NCBI GenBank assembly: GCA_963668585.1
Contig: OY764869.1
Location: 62,001 to 126,000 of the forward strand
Direction of reading: 5' to 3'
From: Bin87 sp963668585
GTDB lineage: Bacteria; Chloroflexota; Dehalococcoidia; Lucifugimonadales; UBA3495
Length of the DNA stretch: 64,000 nucleotides
The stretch's first letter is position 1; each line of letters opens with the position of its first letter. Positions 1 through 7,194 of the stretch are shown here, in pieces. A program made the position numbers and the translations under genes. Below the pieces are notes generated by a model. That model was given only the letters and a program-made list of their open reading frames with translations, was not told the DNA's origin and searched no databases.

Positions 1-118
1 GCGACAGGGCGATGAAGTTGCGACAGTGAACGTCCAGACGGTCCAGCACCTTCTGCGCCGCGCGTGGCGCCGGCGGCGGGTACACCTCACGGAGTTCCGC
101 ATCGTTGGAAATGGCCAT
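1..118 (-). CDS. PPOX-type FMN-binding flavoprotein, N-terminal fragment (runs off window)
   Basis: The reverse strand from the ATG at 118 reads 39 codons to the window edge without a stop. The residues (MAISNDAELREVYPPP..., then a stretch ending DRLDVHCRNFIALS) look like the conserved start of the MSMEG_1061-type pyridoxamine 5'-phosphate-oxidase-like flavoproteins, in which an AELRE-Y-P segment is followed by KxLDRLDxHCRxFIALSPF. A purine-rich GGGGGTG stretch lies about 6 nt upstream of the ATG. Family members bind FMN or F420 and reduce small substrates. The flavin-binding barrel is outside the window, so the call rests on the N-terminal signature only. Confidence 0.6.
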   Translation of the reverse strand, partial: MAISNDAELREVYPPPAPRAAQKVLDRLDVHCRNFIALS

Positions 119-309
119 GACGTTCACCCCCGGCTTGATCGCGACCCGGCGACGGATATGATCCGGCGACAGTGTACAACAACGGGCCGGGTGATGCCGA
201 CGTGGACTTGAAACTGCGTCAAGGCGGATGGCTGTTCCCATGCCACCCGCGTTGAACTGCCACACCTGGAACTCGACCCGTCGGCTGGGGACAACGGGAC
301 ACGGAGACG

Positions 310-540
310 TCAGTGGCCGGAGCCGAACCCGTTGGCCGGTTGATTCCCGGTCTGGGATACCGACTTGTGATGACCGGATTCAGTTGAGCCGGACGGACTG
401 ACCACCGGTCCCGCCTGGTTCTCCTGCGCCATTGCCGGCCAGGCCAGCGCCACCACAAAAGCGACGATTACGAAAAATACGGCCGATGGGATGAGCACCT
501 GGACCCAGGGGTTTTGCGACACGGCATGGTGGTTTTTCAT
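310..540 (-). CDS. Small single-pass membrane protein, hypothetical
   Basis: A 76-residue protein. I start it at the ATG at 540 because GAGGG sits 8 nt upstream; the frame stays open further upstream but without such a site. Residues about 12-37 form one hydrophobic segment (VQVLIPSAVFFVIVAFVVAL...) ending in A-M-A, so it may be either an anchor or a signal peptide. The remaining 40 residues are polar, rich in Gly, Ser, Gln and His, and end in FGSGH. I recognise no family. The upstream stretch (about 600-720) is unusually AT-rich and probably carries its promoter. Confidence 0.5.
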   Translation of the reverse strand: MKNHHAVSQNPWVQVLIPSAVFFVIVAFVVALAWPAMAQENQAGPVVSPSGSTESGHHKSVSQTGNQPANGFGSGH

Positions 541-917
541 TTCAGTTGCCCTCAAAATGACTTCGGCGGCAATCGGGATAAAGCCCGGTTTGAAAGTGGC
601 GCGCAACACGCCTGCCGTCTTTCTGAGACTTGCTTTTGTTTAATTTTCCCACTTTGCATTTCAAGATCACGGTTGGTTTTGGTCTAATTTTTGGGAAATT
701 TGGACAACTTTTGTGAGAAAAGTGGCTTTTCCAGTTTGCGGAGTGGCGACCGTCAATCCACCCTACAGGCGGAGAGGGACTCAAAACCCTGCCGACGGGG
801 CGCCCCGGCCAAGCAGACCCCGGCCTCGGACCCGGCGCCGGATGCCGCCCCAAAATTGCGGCCAACCCACCCACCACGCCTGGACTGCGCGGGCAGTTAA
901 TGCGCCCGCAACCACCC

Positions 918-944
918 GTAGGGGCGAGGCATGCCTCGCCTCAC
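918..944. repeat. Intergenic palindromic repeat, copy 1 (AGGCATGCCT centre)
   Basis: The outer arm GTAGGGGCG is followed by the palindromic centre AGGCATGCCT and a degenerate right arm CGCCTCAC. It lies downstream of the 3' end of the alaX-like gene, the same kind of position as the other copies. Confidence 0.7.
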
Positions 945-987
945 ATCAACGAACGATGCCATCCACCAACTCGCCCACCCACATGGT

Positions 988-1012
988 AGGGGCGGGTTTG
1001 AAACCCGCCCCT
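988..1012. repeat. Intergenic palindromic repeat, copy 2 (GGTTTGAAACC centre)
   Basis: A perfect inverted repeat: AGGGGCGGGTTT, a central G, then AAACCCGCCCCT. It lies 37 bp beyond the stop codon of the minus-strand alaX-like gene. The same sequence recurs at 12589-12615 and 53443-53467. The 12-bp arms could act as a transcription terminator or mRNA 3' stabiliser. Confidence 0.8.
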
Positions 1013-1048
1013 GAACCCGACCATCGACTCTAGGCATCCGGTACGGCG

Positions 1049-1771
1049 TCAGTCATCCAGCGCAACCCGCAGACGCTTGTTGATGCGGCCCTTGCTCTCG
1101 TGGCCGGTCACGGTGATGCGCCCAACCTCGCGAGTGTTGTGGACGTGCGTGCCGCCGTCGGCCTGCAGGTCCAGGCCGACGATGTCGATGGTGCGCACCT
1201 CGGATATGGACGCTGGCAGCAGGTTGATCTTGGTGCGAATCAGGTCCGGATGCGCGTCTGCCTCGTGCCGACCCATGAACCCGACGCCGATGTCCCGCCC
1301 CTCCGCGACTTCGGCGTTGATGCGGGCCTCAACCTCATCGGCGAACTCGGCCGACATATTCTCAAGCTCAAAGTCCATGCGCGCCGTTCCGGGGCGCATA
1401 TCCCCGCCGGTGACCAGCGCGCCGTAGTCCCGCCACACCACGCCGCAGAGGATGTGCAGGGCGGTGTGGGTTCGCATCAGCAGGTACCGGCGATCCCAGT
1501 CGATTGCGCCATGCAGCGCCGTGCCCACCGCCGGCGTCGCGTCGCCGGAGACGGTATGCACCACCACCCCGCCGGCGCGGGCCGCCTTCGTCACTGAGTA
1601 TTCCACGCCGCTTGCCGCGTCGGTGAGGGTCCCCACGTCGCAGGGCTGGCCGCCGCCGCCGATGTAGAAAGCGGTGCGATCCAGAACCAGGCCACCGTCG
1701 TCGGTGACGTCCGTAACCACCGCGTCAAATTCGGACACGTAGGCGTCATTCAGGAACAGCAATTCAGTCAT
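1049..1771 (-). CDS. alaX: Alanyl-tRNA editing protein (AlaX-M type)
   Basis: A free-standing trans-editing domain that deacylates Ser- or Gly-mischarged tRNA-Ala in the cytoplasm. The 240-residue protein has the glycine-rich GGGGQP motif of AlaX-M proteins at residues 38-43, the zinc/tRNA-end motif HTALH at 102-106, and a C-terminal DGGTHV at 205-210. In AlaRS the last motif is CxxxH; here Asp replaces Cys, which I recall also occurs in other free-standing AlaX proteins. The start is the ATG at 1771, with GAGGA 5 nt upstream, not the in-frame TTG at 1789. It is divergent from dnaN. Confidence 0.9.
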   Translation of the reverse strand: MTELLFLNDAYVSEFDAVVTDVTDDGGLVLDRTAFYIGGGGQPCDVGTLTDAASGVEYSVTKAARAGGVVVHTVSGDATPAVGTALHGAIDWDRRYLLMRTHTALHILCGVVWRDYGALVTGGDMRPGTARMDFELENMSAEFADEVEARINAEVAEGRDIGVGFMGRHEADAHPDLIRTKINLLPASISEVRTIDIVGLDLQADGGTHVHNTREVGRITVTGHESKGRINKRLRVALDD

Positions 1772-1867
1772 TTTGTCCTCGCCGGGCAAACCGGGGTATT
1801 GGTTGGTGCGTGGGCAATTATATCAATCCGCAGACGGCTCGCATTCGGGCCAAAATGCGGCGCGTGC

Positions 1868-1873
1868 TATAAT
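1868..1873 (+). promoter_or_regulatory. Candidate -10 box for dnaN
   Basis: A perfect TATAAT lies 41 bp upstream of the dnaN ATG, in the gap between divergent alaX and dnaN. The matching -35 region (around 1844-1850, TTCGGG) is a poor match to TTGACA, so the assignment rests mainly on the -10 hexamer and its position. Confidence 0.45.
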
Positions 1874-1914
1874 CCGTGCATCCATAAATCGGTTTGTGTT
1901 CAGGATCATTTGCC

Positions 1915-3078
1915 ATGAAACTGTCGTGCCTCCAGGAAAATCTGACCCGTGGATTGGGTGTGGTAGGACGCGCCGTCGCCAGCCGTTCGACGCTGCCCAT
2001 CACACAGAACGTCATGCTGAGCAGCGACCAGGGAATGCTGAAGTTATCGGCGACCAATCTGGAAATCGCCATCACCACCTGGATCGGCGCGATGATCGAG
2101 GAAGAGGGCGCCATCACGGTGCCGCACCGCCTGATAGCTGATCTGGTGAACTCGCTGCCCAGCGACCGCGTGGACCTGGACCTGCGCGGCCCCGACCCTG
2201 ATGATCCCACGGCCGGCGGCGCCAGCGTGCTGCACATCAGTTGCGGCCGCTCCCGAACCCACATCAACGGCGCTTCCGCCGAGGACTTTCCGCCCATACC
2301 GCAGGTGGATTCAGGCGTGGCCACCAACATCGACGCTTCGGTGCTCCGCGCCGGCATCGGACTGGTCGCCTTCTCGGCGGCGTCCGATGAATCGCGTCCG
2401 GTGCTGACCGGGGTGGAACTGAAACTGGAGGAGTCCAACCTGGTGATGGCGGCGGCCGACGGCTTCCGCCTGGCCGTGTACACGGGCGAGTTGTCCGAGC
2501 CGGTGGCGGAGGCCATGAAGGTGATAGTGCCGGCCCGCACCATGCAGGAGATCCAGCGCCTGGCCTCCGAGCAGAGCGCGCCCATCCAGGTGACCCTGTC
2601 GCCGGAAAAGGGCCAGGTCATGTTCAAGCTGGAACACGTTGAAGTGGTATCCCAACTCCTGCAGGGCAGCTTCCCCAACTACGACCAGCTGATACCGGAA
2701 CGCTACGAGACCCGCGCCGTGATGGAACTTGACGACCTCAAGCGCGCCACCCAGTCCGCCGCCGTGTTCGCCCGCGATGGCAGCAACATCGTGCGGCTGG
2801 AGATGATGCCGCAGGAGTCGGGCGAGGGCGGCCAACTCAAGGTGTCCGCGCGCTCGGAGGAAGTGGGCGACAACCTGGACGAACTGGACATCGACCAGTT
2901 GGAAGGCGATGACGCCAAGATCGCCTTCAACGTGCGCTACCTCATGGACATCGTCAACGTGTTGGGCCGGGGCAAAGTGGCCCTGGAAGTGACCAACTCC
3001 TCAAGCCCCGGCGTCTTCCGCCCGGCCGATAACGACCGCTACGTGCATGTGGTTATGCCGATGTATGTGCAGTGGTAG
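1915..3078 (+). CDS. dnaN: DNA polymerase III subunit beta (sliding clamp)
   Basis: A ring-shaped processivity clamp that holds the replicative polymerase on DNA. The 387-residue product has the usual length for DnaN. It begins MKLSCLQENLTRGL and contains the family segments S-R-S-T-L-P-I near residue 25 and D-G-F-R-L-A near residue 175. It ends in the typical clamp C-terminus (Y-V-H-V-V-M-P-M) with a terminal YVQW. The ATG at 1915 is used because the seven codons upstream in frame add nothing family-like and AGGA lies upstream of it. dnaA and recF are not adjacent, so there is no sign of oriC here. Confidence 0.97.
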   Translation: MKLSCLQENLTRGLGVVGRAVASRSTLPITQNVMLSSDQGMLKLSATNLEIAITTWIGAMIEEEGAITVPHRLIADLVNSLPSDRVDLDLRGPDPDDPTAGGASVLHISCGRSRTHINGASAEDFPPIPQVDSGVATNIDASVLRAGIGLVAFSAASDESRPVLTGVELKLEESNLVMAAADGFRLAVYTGELSEPVAEAMKVIVPARTMQEIQRLASEQSAPIQVTLSPEKGQVMFKLEHVEVVSQLLQGSFPNYDQLIPERYETRAVMELDDLKRATQSAAVFARDGSNIVRLEMMPQESGEGGQLKVSARSEEVGDNLDELDIDQLEGDDAKIAFNVRYLMDIVNVLGRGKVALEVTNSSSPGVFRPADNDRYVHVVMPMYVQW

Positions 3079-3101
3079 GGTGGAACCCGTCGATACGCTG
3101 A

Positions 3102-3251
3102 CGGTGGCGTATCGTTCAGGCACCGTACGACACGGCGCTGATGTTGTTCGTCCTCAAGCAGCTTGACAAAACCAAACGGGTCGAGCAGGTTGTTGCTGGC
3201 CAGAAGGGCGCGGAATGGCGGATCGTCGGTCCGCACATCGGTAGAATTTAG
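3102..3251 (+). pseudogene. Possible gene remnant (49 codons, no plausible start)
   Basis: An open frame from the in-frame stop at 3099 to TAG at 3251 reads as a believable protein end (Y-D-T-A-L-M-L-F-V-L-K-Q-L-D-K-T then ...G-A-E-W-R-I-V-G-P-H-I-G-R-I). It has balanced composition, unlike the shadow frames around it. No ribosome binding site precedes its only ATG at 3141. It could be the 3' end of a gene whose front has been lost. I do not recognise the family. The rest of the gap to 3422 shows only a short hairpin (ATCTTGC/GCAAGAT near 3277-3296). Confidence 0.25.
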
Positions 3252-3422
3252 CCCCAACTCTGGGCCAGTACAAATATCTTGCCATCATGCAAGATTGTCC
3301 TGAATGTACTGATATTCTGGGCGGGTGCCCATCCAGTTCTCGTCTGACCTGCGACGCGCCACCCTAAAGGTTGTTTAGACGGAGAGGCAACGAACAACCT
3401 GGCAAACCTTGCTACTGGATTT

Positions 3423-3782
3423 CTAAGTCCTCGAACCGACGACGAGACGAAAAATATCTCTGATAACTGAAATCAATTCTGGTTCGGACATCTTCCCGAT
3501 CAGGTCTTCCATGCGTTTTTCCGACAATGTCCTCACGTGGTCAGTCAAAACCCACGACGGCTGATTCGGCATTTGGACGGACTGGATTTGACGAGAATGG
3601 GGACGAGTTTGGTTGATTGGACTGGAACCGATCAACGCGACAATCACCAACTTTGACGAGGCATTGAATCCGTCGAGACTCAGAATTAGAGCAGGGCGTT
3701 TGTCGCCCTGCTCATGACCAACAACGTTGGATACCGGTTCGATATTAGCCCACCGGATTTCACCTCTCAGTAGATCGGCCAT
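3423..3782 (-). CDS. Type II toxin, MazF/PemK family endoribonuclease
   Basis: A 119-residue protein with the PemK-like barrel pattern: an N-terminal R-G-E-I-R-W-A segment near residue 6, G-x-E-Q-G-x-K-R-P-A-L-I-L at about 22-34, the central V-I-V-A-L-I-G-S strand, and a C-terminal L-S-E-K-R-M-E-D-L-I-G-K-M motif (residues about 86-97). MazF toxins cut mRNA at short sequences. The gene overlaps its upstream neighbour by 16 nt, as in a two-gene toxin-antitoxin operon. The motif T-D-H-V-R-T matches the family's conserved T-D-x-x-R-T. Confidence 0.88.
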   Translation of the reverse strand: MADLLRGEIRWANIEPVSNVVGHEQGDKRPALILSLDGFNASSKLVIVALIGSSPINQTRPHSRQIQSVQMPNQPSWVLTDHVRTLSEKRMEDLIGKMSEPELISVIRDIFRLVVGSRT

Positions 3783-4315
3783 GTTTTGACGTCCTCCGCA
3801 ATACCTGCTTCGGCGAGGGACACGCCTTGCTCTATCTGCTCAGGCGACATTGACCAATCCAGCGACGGTTCTTGCTGCAAATGCCGAGCCATGGCTTCAA
3901 ACGCCAGGGCCGCGTAAATGATATGCTCGAGTTGGCCCGCAGTATAGCAAAACGCGTCCAACGGCACTGGGAATTGAGCTTGTTGAATCGACCTATTCAG
4001 TTCATCGTTTGAAATCTTTTCCATCCACGGGACCAAGACCTCGTCGCCCAGGGCTGCATCCTCAAGGTCCGCCACAGTCGCCAATTTTTCTGCCAAACTG
4101 TCTTTGTCGATTTGCTTAGTCCATTTTCGGACTATCGAGTCTAGCAATTCGACCTGACCGTGAGTGAAGCCGTCAGCGGCGAACTGATCACGCCACCCCG
4201 AATGGTCCAAGCCAACCAATCTGTCAACGATCGGTTCCAACAGGGTTCTCGAGTCCCAATCGTCTTGGTTACTGAAGAGGGTGTCCACAATTGGACGTTC
4301 CATTGTCATAGTCAT
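3767..4315 (-). CDS. Unknown 182-residue protein co-transcribed with the MazF-like toxin
   Basis: I start it at the ATG at 4315, where AGGGGG lies 9 nt upstream; two more in-frame ATGs follow at once (MTMTME). The product is acidic, soluble and apparently helical, with no ribbon-helix-helix or AbrB-like antitoxin start. Its end overlaps the mazF-like start by 16 nt, so the two are very likely translated together. Position says antitoxin, but 182 residues is about twice the usual MazE length and I recognise no domain. It might be a novel antitoxin or an unrelated first gene. Confidence 0.6.
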   Translation of the reverse strand: MTMTMERPIVDTLFSNQDDWDSRTLLEPIVDRLVGLDHSGWRDQFAADGFTHGQVELLDSIVRKWTKQIDKDSLAEKLATVADLEDAALGDEVLVPWMEKISNDELNRSIQQAQFPVPLDAFCYTAGQLEHIIYAALAFEAMARHLQQEPSLDWSMSPEQIEQGVSLAEAGIAEDVKTWPIY

Positions 4316-4873
4316 TGTCGGTTTCCCCCTACGGAAATGCCTACTAGGCAGTGTAGCAAATTGTAGGCGCGGACGGATAGCATGTCCAGCCGTTCCTCGC
4401 CCCGCAAGCAGACCGATCACGCCACAATCGACATTGGCAGACAGGGCAAGCTCTTTTCCACGGCACCCGTACTCGCCCGCCCTTTACGTAGCCAGGTCGA
4501 AAAGCGAAATCTGCTCCGCTGGCCCCGACCATTGCACCGGGTGTAAACTCCCCGCGAGAGCCTTCAGCGGCGTTGGTGACGGGGGATCAGCGAGAATTTT
4601 TCTGGTGGACTGCTTGGCCTCCCGTGCCGACGATAGACCGGCCATTCCCAAGGCTCGATTCGGAGGTAGTATGTGTAACGCCTCTTTCGCGTTGAAGCAA
4701 TGTATGTCCGGCGGTAGGCGCGAACCCGGTAGTTGAGGCGTTCTAATCCTCCCAGCCTTCGGCATCCCGACATGGCGGCACGCCGTCCGTGATTTGGACG
4801 GCGTGCTGTATTTCCCAGTGGAGCCCTGCACCGGATCCGCCTGCTTGCGGGGGTGGTTTCGATGCAACGCGTT
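4316..4873. other. Gene-free gap with one strong hairpin
   Basis: Open frames on both strands here (for example a 127-codon minus-strand frame ending at 4484) have no ribosome binding site and composition typical of chance frames. I searched by eye for tRNA, SRP, tmRNA and RNase P signatures and saw none. The only clear structure is the hairpin at 4778-4806. Confidence 0.5.
4778..4806 (-). terminator. Strong hairpin downstream of the amidase operon
   Basis: The arms GCACGCCGTCC and GGACGGCGTGC pair over 11 bp around a 7-nt loop. It lies 68 nt past the amidase stop codon. No T-run follows on the minus strand, so it may be a factor-dependent terminator or a 3' stabilising hairpin rather than a classic intrinsic terminator. 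Confidence 0.45.
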
Positions 4874-6280
4874 CTAGATTGCCGGCCGGGTTTCGTACCA
4901 GCGGGCGTGCTGCTGGTAGGTGTAGGCCGCCTGGATGACGCCCGGCTCGTCGAAGGGCTTGCCGGCGATCTGCAGTCCGATGGGCAGGCCGCTCTCGGTG
5001 AAGCCGCAGGGCACCGATATGGCGGGCAGGCCGGTGACGTTGAACGGCGCCGTGAAACTCCGTCCACGCGCGGTGCTGACGGGATCGTATCCCTCGAACG
5101 CGGGCGCCGGCTGCGTCATGGTCGGCGTGACCAGGAAATCCACCTTGCGCATGACCTCCGCGAATTCCCGCCGCGCCAGGGTGCGGGCCCGCTGCGCCTG
5201 CAGGTAGTCGGCGGCGGACATCAACCCGCCGATGCGGAACCGCTCGCGGACGATCTCGCCGAACTCCTGCGGGCGTGATTTCAGGTTGGGTTCGTGGTAG
5301 GCGTAGGCCTCGCTGACCATGATGACCGAGTTGGCCGCCCTGATGTAGTCCAGGCTGGGCAGCGACACCTCCTCCACGCTGGCGCCCAGGCTTTCCAACT
5401 CGCTGATCGCCTTCTCCACCGTGGCGACCACCTCCGGGTTGACGCTGGGGTCAGGGTCGAAGAAGTAGTGGCGCGGCAGGCCGATTCTGACGCCGCGAAT
5501 GTCCTCCCGCAGCGACAGGGAGTAGTCGGGCACCGGCGCCTTGCTGGACGTGGGATCCTTGGGGTCATGGCCGGCGATGGCCTGCAGCATGTATGCCGTG
5601 TCCTCCACCGTCCAGGTCATCGGCCCCGCGTGGTCCTGTGACCAACTGAGCGTCACCACGCCGGCGCGGCTGACGCGGCCGTAGGTGGGCTTCAATCCCA
5701 CGATGCCGCACAGCGACGCCGGGCCGCGTATCGACCCGCCGGTGCAGGAACCCAGCGCGCCCAACGCCTGCCCGGACGCCACCGACGAACCGGAACCACT
5801 GCTGGAACCGCCGGTGATGTGGGCCAGGTTCCACGGGTTGCACGCCGGCTCGAAGGGCGTTGTCCAGTCCGGGCCGCCCAGCGCGAATTCGTGCATCGCC
5901 AGCTTGCCGAGCAGGATGCCGCCGGCCGCCTTGAGCCGCGCGGTGGTGGTGGCGTCCTCGGCGGGCACGCGGTTGATGTCCACCTGGGAGCCGGAGGTGG
6001 TGCGGACGCCGGCGGTGTCGTACAGGTCCTTCAGCGCGAAGGGGATGCCGTGCATGTGGCCACGGTATTCGCCGCGCAGGATTTCGGCCTCCGCCACGCG
6101 GGCCTGCTCCAGCGCGTCGTCGGCCAGCAGCATGATGAACGAATGCAAACGGTCGTCGGTGTCTGCGATGCGGTCCAGGCACGCGCGGGTGAGTTCCACG
6201 GGCGACAGTTCGCCCTTGCGCATCAGTTCCCCGGCCTGGTGGATGGTGAGAAAGTGCAGTTGGGTGTCGGATGTAGCCAT
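4874..6280 (-). CDS. Amidase signature family hydrolase (GatA-like)
   Basis: A 468-residue amidase that hydrolyses carboxamides through a Ser-cisSer-Lys triad. The triad is visible as Lys84 (FALKDLYDT), cis-Ser159 in GGSSSGSG, and nucleophile Ser183 in TGGSIR. The 24-residue spacing between the serines matches GatA. The residues that tie GatA to tRNA-dependent amidation cannot be judged here, and there is no gatB nearby, so a catabolic amidase is more likely. A 66-residue GatC-like protein is encoded 53 nt upstream in the same direction, suggesting a two-subunit enzyme like AtzE/AtzG. Confidence 0.9.
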   Translation of the reverse strand: MATSDTQLHFLTIHQAGELMRKGELSPVELTRACLDRIADTDDRLHSFIMLLADDALEQARVAEAEILRGEYRGHMHGIPFALKDLYDTAGVRTTSGSQVDINRVPAEDATTTARLKAAGGILLGKLAMHEFALGGPDWTTPFEPACNPWNLAHITGGSSSGSGSSVASGQALGALGSCTGGSIRGPASLCGIVGLKPTYGRVSRAGVVTLSWSQDHAGPMTWTVEDTAYMLQAIAGHDPKDPTSSKAPVPDYSLSLREDIRGVRIGLPRHYFFDPDPSVNPEVVATVEKAISELESLGASVEEVSLPSLDYIRAANSVIMVSEAYAYHEPNLKSRPQEFGEIVRERFRIGGLMSAADYLQAQRARTLARREFAEVMRKVDFLVTPTMTQPAPAFEGYDPVSTARGRSFTAPFNVTGLPAISVPCGFTESGLPIGLQIAGKPFDEPGVIQAAYTYQQHARWYETRPAI

Positions 6281-6333
6281 GAGGTAGTTACTCCTTGATT
6301 GACCCGATGCTCGGTGATGGACTGATGCGGGAG

Positions 6334-6534
6334 TTACTCCTCAGGCCAGTCGGGGTGGTACTCCACGATCATCTCGGTGGAGCCGAAGTCGATTTCGTGA
6401 AGCTGCCGGGCATAGCCGGCATACAGGTCGTACACAGGCTTGAGCGCCTCCACCTCCTCGCGGCTCATGCCGAGGCCGGCGCGGTCGGCCAGTTGCTGCA
6501 GTTCATCCATGGACATTTCTGCCGGTTCAGGCAT
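6334..6534 (-). CDS. Small GatC/AtzG-like subunit of the adjacent amidase
   Basis: A 66-residue acidic helical protein (MPEPAEMSMDELQQLADRAG...) ending in EYHPDWPEE. Length, charge and a helix-then-extended-tail layout resemble AtzG, the GatC-like partner that wraps the amidase AtzE. The start is firm: GGAGG lies 7 nt before the ATG. It precedes the amidase by 53 nt on the same strand. The assignment rests on position and layout rather than on a strong motif. Confidence 0.6.
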   Translation of the reverse strand: MPEPAEMSMDELQQLADRAGLGMSREEVEALKPVYDLYAGYARQLHEIDFGSTEMIVEYHPDWPEE

Positions 6535-6605
6535 AACAAATCCTCCGGTTTGGTTTGATGACGGGACGGGTGGATTATATAACCGAACAGCCGGAATTTA
6601 GAACC

Positions 6606-6640
6606 AAAAAGCCGCCGGTCTGATTGCAAACGGGCGGCTT
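6606..6640 (-). terminator. Intrinsic terminator after the PaREP1-like gene
   Basis: On the minus strand AAGCCGCC pairs with GGCGGCTT across a 16-nt loop and is followed by a run of T (the AAAAA at 606-610 of the 6-kb block on the plus strand). It lies 20 nt beyond the stop codon of the PaREP1-like gene and so isolates it from the amidase operon. Confidence 0.7.
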
Positions 6641-6660
6641 CCGAAACCTCTCGGGTGGTA

Positions 6661-7014
6661 TCAGCGGGTCAACGGGTCCAGCAAATCTATGAATCGTTCA
6701 ACGTCGTTCAGGGAGTCGGTTACGTCGTCTGGCGCATCAAGATTTTCGTAAAAGTTGGAATGCAGGTGATTGGCTGACCGAAACAGCCGGCTCAACGCAA
6801 TATCCTGGTTTTCGTCGGTCAGCCATCGCACCGCCTGCCAGATGTGCCGATGGGTTTTGTGTTCCCAACCTCGCTGTTCCGCTATGGCTTTCACCATCTG
6901 CGCCGCAGACCCCCAACCCTTTTCGGATGCCTGGCGTGTATCGCCCCTGGCCAGTTCGGCGCGCGCTTGTTCCAGTAACTGCCGGCTCGCCAGTTGATAG
7001 ATTTCCGTTGTCAT
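6661..7014 (-). CDS. PaREP1/HEPN-like protein, copy A
   Basis: A 117-residue all-helical protein with the PaREP1 signature: Q-L-L-E-Q-A-R-A-E-L-A-R-G-D (residues about 12-25) followed by Q-A-S-E-K-G-W-G-S-A-A-Q-M-V-K-A-I-A. The family was named from Pyrobaculum and belongs to the HEPN-like superfamily, whose members are often RNA-binding or RNase toxins. A basic, His-rich stretch (R-G-W-E-H-K-T-H-R-H) follows. Two further, longer copies occur at 20360 and 20890. It appears to be a single-gene unit closed by its own terminator. Function unknown. Confidence 0.75.
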   Translation of the reverse strand: MTTEIYQLASRQLLEQARAELARGDTRQASEKGWGSAAQMVKAIAEQRGWEHKTHRHIWQAVRWLTDENQDIALSRLFRSANHLHSNFYENLDAPDDVTDSLNDVERFIDLLDPLTR

Positions 7015-7022
7015 GTTGTCTC

Positions 7023-7124
7023 TTACTCACCCGGGATGATCGTATTGTAATCCATTACCTTGTACCCGCTGAATATCTCTTCGCGGCGCAGTGCGAACAG
7101 CGCGATCTGGTAGGCCTGGCGAAC
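7023..7124 (-). pseudogene. Fossil C-terminus of a Rieske-protein paralogue
   Basis: On the minus strand 33 codons read VRQAYQIALFALRREEIFSG..., ending at TAA at 7023. This aligns without gaps to the last 21 residues of the adjacent Rieske protein (AVGQTYQIAVRLHRGEEIF). An in-frame TGA immediately precedes the similarity, and no start codon or body of the gene remains. The two nucleotide stretches are also recognisably alike. This is best explained as the end of a once-tandem duplicate whose front has been deleted. Confidence 0.6.
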
Positions 7125-7194
7125 TCATCCGGAAACGCCAGCAAGACCATCAAACCCCATGAAACGCGCCGGTATATGTTATCGCAACACGCGG

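Larger units (their letters stand above)
541..1048. other. Intergenic region: AT-rich promoter-like stretch and two palindromic repeats
   Basis: No convincing gene. Positions about 600-720 are markedly AT-rich against the GC-rich background and lie upstream of the small membrane protein. The part from about 900 to 1015 carries two members of the intergenic palindrome family described separately. ORFs here on both strands have low-complexity Pro/Arg composition and no start signals. Confidence 0.6.

Noticed and set aside
3277..3296. Hairpin ATCTTGC/GCAAGAT downstream of dnaN as a terminator
   Set aside because: A 7-bp AT-containing stem without a T-run, about 200 nt after dnaN; too weak to call.
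4718..4760. GTTCTAATCC resembling a tRNA T-loop
   Set aside because: The conserved purine of the T-loop is a T, and no cloverleaf can be formed from the flanks.
4484..4867. 127-codon minus-strand frame between the MazF unit and the amidase, ending S-L-F-D-L-A-T
   Set aside because: It has no ribosome binding site or recognisable family, and its composition is like the chance frames in this GC-rich DNA.
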